DNA of 64,000 nucleotides from Eupeodes corollae (Eukaryota > Arthropoda > Insecta > Diptera > Syrphidae): assembly GCF_945859685.1 (NCBI RefSeq), contig NC_079149.1, forward strand, positions 16,651,118 through 16,715,117, given 5' to 3'. Position numbers and translations under genes: made by a program. Under the pieces are notes generated by a model that saw only the letters and a program-made list of their open reading frames with translations, ran no database searches and had not been told where the DNA came from. Shown here in pieces: positions 54,740 through 64,000 of this stretch; positions within the stretch are counted from its first letter, which is position 1; every line of letters starts with the position of its first letter.

Positions 54740-56345
54740 GAAGGTAATTGAAGGATTGACTCAAGGTGAATGTTTTCGAAATTACTCAATTCGAAACGCC
54801 CATGTCTATATTCACTTATTAAATTGAAATATGGGGTAAAATCTATCAAACCTAAAGAAAACTCATCGTCATTAGGATCAAAGATGTAAGTTTCCGGATA
54901 TATAAAGGAAAACCAGGATAAGTTCAAACGCTCGTTTTCAATGACACTCCTTTGGTAAGCTCGATTGATAAAGCCAATTTGCTTGCAGCACAGTTTGCTG
55001 TTAATTTCGATGCTGTCAATGAGTGACATGACTCCTCCTGTACTTGAAAGCGTAAACCATTCCCTTGGACCAATCCCCTTTCTGATTATTAATAGATCTT
55101 GAAATTCACAAATCCGCTGGCCTGGATAGTATCCCCGCTATTGTTCTGAAGAGGTGTTTTTCAAAGCTGGTTAAACCACTGCGAAAGCTTTTCCATCTGT
55201 CCTATTCTACAGGTTTCTTTCCGAGTGGATGAAAAACTGCATTTGGCTAGCCTGTCTCTAAAAAGGCGTATCCTCCTCACCATCCAACTATCGTACCAAT
55301 CGCGCTTACGTTCCTTCTTTCCAAGGTCATGAAAACGCTGATCAATTTTCAGCTTAAGAAATAGCTTGAAGAACGGAAAGCTTCTTAATGACGAGCAGTA
55401 TGAATTTCGTTGCAATAGGTCCATTGGTGACCTCATGGCTTATCTCACCGAACAGTGGAACAAACCTTTACATCGTCTTAGAGAAAGTAAGATTATTGCA
55501 TTCGATATTTCAAAGGCATTTGATAGAGTTTGGCACCAAGCTCTCTTATCTAAAATGGGTGCTTTTGGTACTGATGAATTCCTTCATCGTTAGGTTATAA
55601 ATTACCTTTCGGACCGTTCAATCTAATAAGTCTTGGACGGATTGAAATCTGATATCGGCAAAATAAACGCTGTTGTGCCCCAGGGATCTGTTTTATCTCC
55701 GACTCTCTTCCTTATTTTTATAAATGATCTTTTGTCTGGAAACTTCTAACCCCCTACAACGTCAGCATATGATAAGCTCATTAAATTCTGATCTTGACAG
55801 CATTGTACAATGGGGAATCAAAAAACGTGTAGAATTTAATGCTATGCACTATCGAAGAGTGGATATTGCATCGAAGAAACTGAACAGCTATCAGTCCTAG
55901 GTATGTGCATTATAAACCACTTGTTGTGGAGTGATCACATATTTGACATCGCCAAAAATGCTGCTAAGTGTTTAGCTTTTCTCCGACGATGCAAGAAGTT
56001 TTTTTTATCCCTTCTGATTTGGCTATAAAATGATAGGTGACCGTTGTCTAACTGAAATTTTTGCATTTCTCGAGCACCGTCGTAAGGTTTTATGTCGCTC
56101 ATTAGTTTACCGCTACTTCCATAAAGTTCTAATGAAATAGCCAGTTGCATTTATCCCCTTAAACAATTCAACCGTAATACTCGTTTTTTTTTAGGAATGC
56201 CCATCATTTTGCCATTGAGCCCAATTTCGGTCGTACTGTAAACTACAGAGATTCTTTTTTTAGTCGCACTCCACGAATGTGGAGGCATTCAAAACCAATG
56301 TGCATCGTTATCTTCTTGTAAAATATAAAGCTATCTGATGAAGTA
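54740..56345 (+). pseudogene. Jockey-like LINE (RQYGF family), plus-strand copy
   Basis: Plus strand from the EN-RT linker to the C-terminus. LLAAQFAVNF (54985) is followed by ILKFTNPLAW (55100), LSEWMKNCIWLACL (55220), NDEQYEFRCNRSIGDLMAYL (55385-55450), IAFDISKAFDRVWHQALLSK (55495-55555), CPRDLFYLRLSSLFL in a shifted frame (55680), NSDLDSIVQWGIKKRVEF (55785) and, near 56230-56330, a decayed SRTPRMW and VHRYLLVKYKAI end. Many stops. The antisense ORF 54724-55029 is a shadow of this copy. Confidence 0.82.
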
Positions 56346-56499
56346 AAAAGTTGAGTTCGGTACTCTACTTTTTTCGTGTGAATCAAAAACTCTCTCTTGA
56401 TAACAGCATCAACTTTTTTTCCATCTTTAACCGTTAAACCTACTTTTCCTCAATAATCAATGATATATAGATATCAGCCTGTAATAGCAAAACCATGGA

Positions 56500-58010
56500 G
56501 ACCTGCTTTAGTCACTGCCAATACTTAAACTTGGCGCTCAGTATCACTTCTCCAAAAATAGAGTGTGTTTTGATTGCGAAAGAAGTTTTAGTGGTTGTTG
56601 TCTATGGTTTGACAGTTTAATTATTAAATTTTATTGACATTTCCACATCGTCAACAAGACGTCCCTTATCACTTGTAATAGTAGTTTTACACCTCTCATT
56701 CTTGGGACTAAATGCCTCTAAATTAATTTTTATATACTAAGCTATAAGGCTATATTAAGTCATTGTTTATACCTAGAATATAGCAACTCTTGAGGCCAAT
56801 ATTCAAGCCACCAGTTGGACTGATCGAATGGTATTGTGATAACTAAACTCCAGACGAGCTTCTATGGAAGACGTTAACTTGGCATATTTAAAGCTTTAAA
56901 GATGTAATCGACCTGCAGCTTGAGGTCTAAAGGCGATAGACCTGTTTCCATCATGAGCATGTAGTTTGGCGTACTCCAATAAAGGTGGAAAATCCGTTTT
57001 ATGGAAAATCTGAGCAGTTTTTCCACTTGTTCATATTTCCGACCTCCACAAGCTTGCGCCTCAAAACATAACTGATTCCGATACAGCTCCGAAGACCCTG
57101 AATTTACTGGTATGCTTACATTTCCTTATTATTAAAACATTGCTTCCATGCTACGTTTATAGCTGTTTTCGTCTTTTTTTGTCAGTGAGATGTTTTCCCA
57201 TGCTCAAGTTCTTAGTAAAGCAGACTCCTAGATATTTGTATTCCTTAACCAACTCTACTCTTTCGCCATTATAGTGCTATTGCTCACTCGCACCCGATCA
57301 TCCTCCACTTTAGATTTACTTAAATTTATTACTAGGTTCTACTTTTTACAATATTCAGCCAGCTTATTTATCATTAGCTGAAGGGACTGCGTAGTATAAG
57401 CGAGCAGAACAATGTCGTCAGCGAAAGAAGAGCTTTAATGTTAACGCCTGCGTACTCGAAAGCTGATTTGAAATCAACGAAAAATGCAAATAGTTCCTTA
57501 TTTTTCGATAGAAACGAGTACAAAAATGTGCTCGGCGGTGAAGTATCCCGATCTGAAGCCAGCTTGGAATTCACTCAGCAGATTATTGGAATGTATCCAT
57601 TCAATTAAACAGCACAGCAGAATCGATGTAAATATTTTATATGACGCGTTCAAAAACGAGATTCGTCTGCAATTTTCCGAAACTTCAGTGCTTCCCTTGG
57701 GATTGGGAAAATCAAGGCATCGCTAAACTGGTTCGGGATGGATCATTCCTCTAAGATCTGGTGGAATACTGCTGTTAGAGATACAACAAGAGTATCAGTA
57801 TCATATCTGAGCCCGCAATCTTTCCATCCTTTTGCTTGTTTGTATTGTATTTTTGAAGCCAGGTTTGGCATACTGAATCAGAAACTTATTTGGCGCATCT
57901 GGGTTTAACAATTGCTCGAAACATGTTTGCAGTCTATTTGAATTAAGACCCGGGCTAATAGTATATTTTGTTCCATTAAGTTTTCAGACCAGGTTCCAAA
58001 ACTCCGACGA
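56500..58010 (-). pseudogene. LINE with RT core deleted between VDFKSAFE and YAGVNIKALL
   Basis: Minus strand. NCRRISFLNASYKIFTSILL and EWIHSNNLLSEFQAGFRSGY (57580-57690) are followed by the catalytic entry KELFAFFVDFKSAFE (57480). The next residues are YAGVNIKALL, which normally precede the YADD box, so the central RT segment is missing. DDIVLLAYTTQSLQLMINKL and AEYCKK-NLVINLSKSKV (57310-57420) continue, and NISLTKKDE-type thumb pieces end near 57180. Upstream, LNPDAPNKFLIQYAKPGF lies near 57880. The clade was not determined. Confidence 0.78.
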
Positions 58011-60764
58011 CTGCTAATCTATATAAACTACGGATTTAAAAAAAAATCCGATGTTTAATACATTTTGTCTCCGTTACTTCTTTCTGTAAAAAAATCAGAA
58101 AATAACTCTCTTGAAATGACTGACCACTTAAAAATACACCCGGTACATAAAATTTGTTTATTTCTGTTTATGACAGCAAAACCAAGTTTATCAATTCAAA
58201 TCGATCGGGTTTTACATTTTTTATTTAATTTTGTTAAATATAATTTTTATTTTCACTTCAAAAAATTGGCATATTCGGAACTGTTGCTCTATTTGAACGT
58301 CAAAGTTCACCTTTCTGTATAATTTAGCATCTTGGATTTCTAATACATTCGCTTTAAGTCAAATATGTTCGATTTGCTCTTCCTAATCATAACCATACTT
58401 CTTGACTCTTTTAACAAACACAACACTTCTGTCCCAGAATCAATCGCTTAATTAGAAGTTCTGCTTCTAAAAAGAATAAATTTCACTTTGTAACAACAAA
58501 ACTAACAACAAAAATATGATCTTGTTCTCAATTTTAATTTCTATGCCAGTTATCATCATCATCATCAACATGAACATCAACTAACTAACCAGTATAAAGC
58601 TGTTTTTTCTAATCAAGTGGGTAGGTATTTATATTGTATATTATTCATCTAAATCCAATGTATTCGCGTCATCCTGTTTGGTCGTAAATTCTATTGCTTC
58701 TAATGCACTCTCATTCTGATACTGATTCTTTAATTCTAATTCTAATTCTAATTCTGATGAATGAATAGCAGAAAAATTTAGTTTTTGTTACATTCAACAA
58801 CTAATTTATGTACACATATGAACAACAGAGAACAACAAGTAGTAAATATCTCAACGTTAACATCAACATCTAACATCAAAATCAAGTCCCGTGCGAGCGA
58901 TGAACGGTCTGTCGGTTCAGTGATGCTGCTTCTGCTAAAAGACCAAAAGACCGATAGACTAACCAAACGACTAACTACGACGAGCGACGTTAAAATGTTG
59001 TCTTAGCGATTGTATTTTTTTTTGTATGTATAGAGGTACCTACGTTCGTTTTGGTCAATTGGTCTAAATTGATTTTACCTTGAGATGAATTTTCTCAATT
59101 TGCACCACGTCCGATTCTATTCGATTCGAGTAGAGTCGTCGTCGGTAGTCGTCGTCGCCAAAACCAAAGCAAAAGCACACCCAACCAAAAGCCTGCCTGC
59201 CTGCCTGCCTCACCGGCTGGCTGCCTTTCTGTTGTCATTGCCATGCCATCGTTTTTATTTCGTTTGGCTTTAGGGCTATGGTATGGAGCTCTAGTTCAGA
59301 AATATCGACTTATGTATGTCGTCATTATCACCAATTCGACCAATTCGTTTTCTACAGGCAAAAATTATAACGCAAAACAAAAACTTTCCCTTCCTAATTC
59401 CTATTCTATCTATCTATCTGTCTGTATGGCTATCTGTCTGTCTGTCTATCTGTCTGTATGTCTCTTTATATTCGTTTGAGTGTGAAATTTGTCGGTTTAC
59501 TGCCCATTTTTCGTTGTTTTCTTGTTGGTATTTATTTTGCAAACACACGCTGCCGCTGCCTGCGGTTATTATCTTCTTCTTCAATCTGATCTTGGAATAA
59601 CTAAACTTACAAGTAAATAGGTACATCTTTACGTACCTAGTATATATAGATTATTAGATTATATTTGATATTCTTGCTTTTTCAGCACATTGTGTAAAAG
59701 CTGTAGGTAGGTCGGTAGGTAGGTAGTTAGGTATAGAAAACATCTTTTATGCTAATCTGATGATATATAGCAAATTTCCATTTCCTACTCTAAGAAGGAG
59801 ATAAATTTAGATCAGCTGTCGTCGACAGAGCATCATCCAAAGCAAACCAAAAGCAGCCAAGTAGCAGCGAGCGGTAGCTCTAGGCTGTGGTTCATATGAT
59901 ATGATGGAACAACAACAAGCGGAAAGCTTTTCGAATCGAATTAGGCGTGGGATTAGTTCAATAACTTTCGATGACGGCATTATATGAATTTAAACATTTT
60001 TTTAATACATCCAGATACATATATACATACCAATATGTACATATGTATACATGTCTGTAGGTAATCGTATGATTCTTTTTCGAGGTTTTTATTTTTTAAT
60101 TTATTTTCTGACTTAATTTAGTTAGGTTAGTTCAGTTCTGTCTGTTGAATCATAAACCTATTGTATGAAGGTAAATGTAGGTGAGTTTATTTTTTTGATA
60201 ACCTGTTTTGTTAACGTTTTTTAGAAGAACTCATCTCAGTTATACTTTTAACTGAGGAAGAATTACAAATCTCTAATTCTCATTGTGTGATTTCCGTTTT
60301 GTTTTTGAATTTTATAGGCAATTTGTTTCATGGTTTTGAGACGACACGCTATTGTTCTTTTCAATTTGTTCGTTCGTTCGTTCATTCTGGTCTCGAATAA
60401 TTTGAAAATGAGGTAATCTGTTTGTTTTTTCTGTTTATACCTATACAAATTTTTTAATGTCTATTAAACATTAAAGAAATAAATGTTTAGCTCTTCTTTT
60501 TGCGACTTTTATATTTTTATATGTAAACTTGTTTTGTTTAGTTATAGATCAACATCATTATCATCATCATTAGGTAGCTTTCTATGAGGACTATTAAAAC
60601 GTGCTTTTTTAAACTGCCCACGTTTTAAAATAGGTAATTTTATTTTGCTAGACGTTTTGACTTTGGTTTGGAATTTGTTATGTTAGTCTTTAAAAATTAT
60701 TTTTGTCCCATGCTTCCGAACAAAAATGCTTTTTTTTTTACTTTGTTTTATAATAAGCACATGC
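58011..60764. other. Longest stretch free of recognised elements
   Basis: Probably unique host DNA. Simple repeats: TTCTAA units at 58733-58757, GCCT units at 59189-59208, CTGT/CTAT tetranucleotides at 59408-59460 and GTAG units at 59703-59730. The GC-richer blocks at 59110-59280 and 59810-59900 resemble regulatory or UTR sequence, but no exon could be demonstrated. Confidence 0.45.
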
Positions 60765-62255
60765 TCAAGGGAGGAATGCAACTGGCTATTTCACTAGAGC
60801 ATAAACTGTTAAAATAACGGTAAAAAAAATCAGACAAGAAATCTTACGACGATGTTCAAGCGAAGTAAATGAACTTATGATGATATTATCATCTATCAAT
60901 TTAAATGCTCTACGTTCAATACTATCCAAGAGGCTTAAGTAAGTTGCAGGAGCACCAGCCCAAGGATGGGGGTTATACTCAAGCTATGGACGTATATAAG
61001 TCTTTTAAATAACAGCCAGATCCGAGGGGAGAAAAACTTCTTGCATTGCCTTAGAAAACCCAAACATCTTGCGGCATTTTTGGCGACATCGCGTATGTGA
61101 TCGTTCCACAAAAGGTGGTTGGTCGAGGTGTTCAGTCTCATTGATGCAAGTGCCATCCATGGATAATGGCAAGGGGGGTGTATCTCGCTTTAACGATACA
61201 ACACAGCATTGTGATTTCGAAACATTTAATTCCACGAAGTTTTTTAAGCCCCATTGAACAAATGTGTTAAGGTAGGAATTTAATGAGCTTATCATATTTT
61301 GTCGTTGCAGTTTCACATCCGAAGAATAGGGGTGTGAATCTGAAAACGAATATGAAAAGTAAGAGCACTATCGTCAGCGAAATACGAGTAATGTATTGGA
61401 TTAGATGTTGCAGACAGGAGATTATTAATAAAAATGAGAAAGAGTGTTGGAGATAGAACAGAGCCCTGTGGCACACCATCCTTTATTTTATGATTTTCAG
61501 ATTTGAATCCGTCTAATACTACTTGTATTACTAATCCAAAGAAGCAGGGATTCATGCAAAACGAAAGCACGCATTTTCGATAAAAGAGCCTGATGCCAAA
61601 CCCTATCAAATTCTTTTGAAATATTTAGTGCAATAATCTTACTTTCTCCAAAACGATGTAAAAATTTGTTCCACTTACTAGTGTACCTTTTGCTACGAAA
61701 GCCATATTGCCGGTCAGTAAGAACCTTCCGTTCTTCAAGATATTTCTTGAGCTGATAATTAATCACCGTTTCCATGACCTTGGAAGGGTCGTAAGTGCAA
61801 TCGGTCGGTAATTAGAGGGTGTGGAAGATTCGCCTTTTTTGGGGATGGGCTGGACAAATGCAGTTTTCCATCCTCTCGGAACGAGACCTGAGGAGTAGGG
61901 CAGATGAAAAAGCTTACGCAGTGGTTTTGCCAGCGTACAACTCTTCAGAACAATAGCGGGGATACTATCCAGTCAAGCAGATTTGTGTATGTCAAGGTCT
62001 TTCACTACTCTTGCAACTGCACGAGTGCGAAAGAAGTTTTGTCCCATAAAATCGTTTACGCTCTCAAGAACAGGAGGACTTAAGACACTCTTAGGTAGCG
62101 TGGAATTAACAGCAAACTGTGCTGCTAGCAAATTGGCATTATCAATCAAGCTTACATAGAGAATGTCATTCTGGACGAGCGTTGGAACCGAGAATGACGT
62201 GGTGTTTCGTATGTTTTTTTACAAATGACCAGACCGATTGTTGAAGGAATGTGTT
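60765..62255 (-). pseudogene. Jockey-like LINE (RQYGF family), minus-strand copy
   Basis: Minus strand. LIDNANLLAAQFAVNSTLPK (62150), DSIPAIVLKSC (61960), LVPRGWKTAFVQPIPKKGES (61860), YLEERKVLTDRQYGFRSKR (61700-61740), IIALNISKEFDRVWHQALLS (61620), VIQVVLDGFKSENHKIKDGV (61500), PQGSVLSPTLFLIFINNLLS (61430), YFADDSALTF (61370), NTFVQWGLKNFVELNVSKSQ (61230) and LLWNDHIRDVAKNAARCLGF (61080). Only a few frameshifts separate these, so it is the best preserved of its family here. The active-site FADD is retained. Confidence 0.85.
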
Positions 62256-62538
62256 CTCGCGTACCAAACCTCTTCATTTGTGGTGATTTTAATATTAATC
62301 TTTTTTAACCTTCATCAAATTGTTTTAAAACATCAATAAATTCCCAACTCACTTCTTCCCTAACTGTGTACCATCGTTGATTGATGTTTTCCTTACTAGT
62401 GATGAAAATTTTGTTAAATGTTATAGTCAATTTTCCATGCCTATGTTTTCATATCATGACCTTATATTTTCAATGCTTGACATAAATTTTGATAAAAAAT
62501 CGCACCACTCTTTCCAGTATCGTGATTTTCGTAATATT

Positions 62539-62551
62539 AATGTTGAAAACT
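62539..62551. repeat. SINE target-site duplication, left copy
   Basis: AATGTTGAAAACT, 13 bases, identical to 62868-62880 on the far side of the SINE. Confidence 0.92.
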
Positions 62552-62867
62552 AGTACCCGTAGCATGATGGTTAGTGCGTTGGATTGTCATGCAAGAGGTC
62601 TTGGGTTCAATCCCTGCCGGTGCCACCTTAATTTAAAAAAAAAAAAATAACTTTTGCGGGTACTGCCTCTTGCGAGGAATTGACAAATCCTTCAAGAGTA
62701 CTTCTTGTCATGAAAAAGTGCTTTCTCAAATAAGCCCTTCGGATTCGGCCTAAAATTGTAGGTCCCTTCCATTCCTGACAACAGTACTCGCACACAGGAA
62801 TGGTTGCGAGTTGTAAGTCACTAGGCCCTGGTTCACAACGGACTGTTGCGCCACCCCATTTGATTTG
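62552..62867 (+). mobile_element. Complete tRNA-derived SINE, 316 bp
   Basis: The head is tRNA-like: TGGTTAGTGCGTTGG (A box, about 62569) and GGGTTCAATCC (B box, about 62605) are spaced as in RNA polymerase III genes, and the head ends GGTGCCACC. An A-rich run, then the body (TTGCGAGGAATTGACAAATC; AAAAAGTGCTTTCTCAAATA; ACTCGCACACAGGAATGGTT) and a CGGACTGTTGCGCCACC end follow. A 13-bp target duplication frames it, so it moved by LINE-type retrotransposition into an already inserted LINE. A second copy is at 2375-2640. No protein is encoded. Confidence 0.92.
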
Positions 62868-62880
62868 AATGTTGAAAACT
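62868..62880. repeat. SINE target-site duplication, right copy
   Basis: AATGTTGAAAACT, matching 62539-62551. The LINE reading continues directly after it. Confidence 0.92.
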
Positions 62881-64000
62881 TTTTTAACGAATGTATGGCG
62901 ATGGATTTTCATTCAATTTAAAACACATATAACGTAAACTATCAAATGGAATACTTTACATCAGTGATTAAAGATCTTGTTAACAAACATGTTACGAGTA
63001 CATTAAAGACGTGTCATATAAAATCTCGAAGATGTCCTTGGCTTTCTACGGATATACTTAATGCTATTAAGGCCACAGATGTCTCATACCGACTTTGGAG
63101 ACGTTTTGGTTGTCCAGAAATGCTCCTCGACTTACGGTTACGTAATTCTGTAACGAATTTGATAACCATTGCGAAATATAAATTTTATAACAACAAGTTG
63201 AACTCAGATCGGTCGTCAAAGTTTTTTTTGGAAGAAAGTTAAGAATAGTGGTTTGAGAAAAGATATTCAATCTTGTGATGATAACATTGATTTGGAAGGT
63301 TTGATTGTTAAATTCTCTGCAGAGAATGATACTACTAACGCCTTTTCGGTAAGTGCCGTAGACTTGACCGGACTTTACAATATTCATCCTGACTTTATTA
63401 AAATGCTCCTATCCTTCCTACTTTCCAACATAACGCACATATTCAACACCATTATAATGACATCTACATATCCCATCCTATGTAAAACATCGAAAACTAT
63501 CCCTATCCTAAAACAAGAAAGAAGAAGGAATATAGACCCACAGCTATCCTATCTTTTCTATCTAAAATTTTTGAAAATCTGATAAGTAACCAGATAAAAT
63601 ATTATATTAAAGACATGCAATTATTGAATCCTTTGCAATCTGGATTTCTGTCTGAACACAGTTGTGTTTCAGCTTTACTCAACCTTTCTGATGACATAAG
63701 ACATGCTTTAGACAATAAATTTACAACTGTGATAACCTCACTTGACTTTACAACGGCATTTGAAAAAGGCAAATTGACGACCCTATTTAGCTTCTCTGAT
63801 AGAACTAAAAAACTTATTTACTCATATTTGAGACCAATCGTATGCAAGCCGTGTCTTGTAATGATAGAATTTCCTCGTTCCTCCCTGTTAATAATGGTGT
63901 TCCCCAAGGATCAATCTTTGGACCTTTACTGTATTCATTGTTCATTAATGATCTGCCCTCTGTTTTGTCTTACTGTCACTTTCATATCTATGCAGATGAT

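Larger units (their letters stand above)
62262..64000 (+). pseudogene. CR1-like LINE running off the right edge, host of a SINE
   Basis: Plus strand. The endonuclease end FICGDFNINLF (62282) and SYHDLIF-type residues (62450) are followed by the linker, interrupted at 62552-62867 by a SINE. It continues with MEYFTSVIKDLVNKHVTSTL and KSRRCPWLSTDILNAIKATD (62946-63070). RT pieces are ADLTGLYNIHPDFIKML-like (63360), LNPLQSGFLSEHSCVSALLN (63625-63685), TTVITSLDFTTAFEKGK (63720), NGVPQGSIFGPLLYSLFIND (63890) and HIYADD at the very edge. Frameshifted throughout. Related to 47600-49160. Confidence 0.83.

Noticed and set aside
54724..55029. 101-codon minus-strand ORF as a host exon
   Set aside because: Much of it is antisense to LLAAQFAVNF and neighbouring linker codons of the plus-strand Jockey-like LINE.
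59400..59470. CTGT/CTAT tract as a functional array or CRISPR-like repeat
   Set aside because: An ordinary tetranucleotide microsatellite without spacers.

Overview
The window reads as AT-rich insect nuclear DNA, most likely from a fly (Diptera). The support is one spliced exon of a conserved animal deubiquitinase, a 63-bp intron typical of insects, and a dense load of dipteran-type retroelements (RTE, Jockey, R1, I/LOA, CR1-like, Penelope) and Tc1/mariner/rosa, Transib and Ty3/gypsy elements. There is no bacterial gene organisation, rRNA, true tRNA or CRISPR array. The species cannot be named from the sequence.

The only convincing host coding sequence is a 66-codon internal exon on the minus strand (3562-3759) of a USP31/USP43-like ubiquitin-specific protease. 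It carries the Cys box and canonical splice sites. No other exon of that gene was recognised, so much of the window may be intron or flank of this gene. The rest is a graveyard of nested elements.

Layout: 57-1490 Jockey-like LINE split by an RTE LINE (12-bp target duplication); 1624-2345 I/LOA LINE; 2375-2640 SINE; 3562-3759 USP exon; 5160-7545 RTE LINE; 9257-11600 decayed multicopy arthropod gene containing a textbook hammerhead ribozyme fold; 12.69-15.86 kb inverted repeats around a deleted Jockey copy; 16.69-18.29 kb LINE; 18.48-23.9 kb rosa-type transposon split by a complete gypsy element with identical 282-bp LTRs; 23.9-24.56 kb Tc1; 26.54-29.53 kb Penelope element split by a TIR-bounded DD41D transposon; 30.13-30.93 kb ancient tandem array; 32.25-33.02 kb LINE piece; 34.0-35.16 kb TIR-bounded mariner-like element; 35.18-38.9 kb Tc1, R1 and LINE pieces; 40.2-45.0 kb LOA LINE with an inverted copy of its own family nested inside (10-bp duplication); 45.09-46.44 kb Transib/RAG1-like transposase pseudogene; 47.6-50.1 kb LINEs; 50.18-51.76 kb non-coding TIR/fold-back element; 51.8-56.3 kb Jockey-like LINEs in both orientations, one with a solo LTR; 56.5-58.0 kb LINE; 60.8-64.0 kb Jockey-like and CR1-like LINEs, the latter carrying a complete tRNA-derived SINE.

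The elements do not form a pathway. What they share is history: layered insertions datable by target duplications, and at least six coding elements that have lost their internal catalytic core while keeping both ends. The most notable single object is the hammerhead ribozyme at 10095-10170 (minus strand): all core nucleotides, a perfect 10-bp stem III, and an 11-bp loop-loop complementarity.
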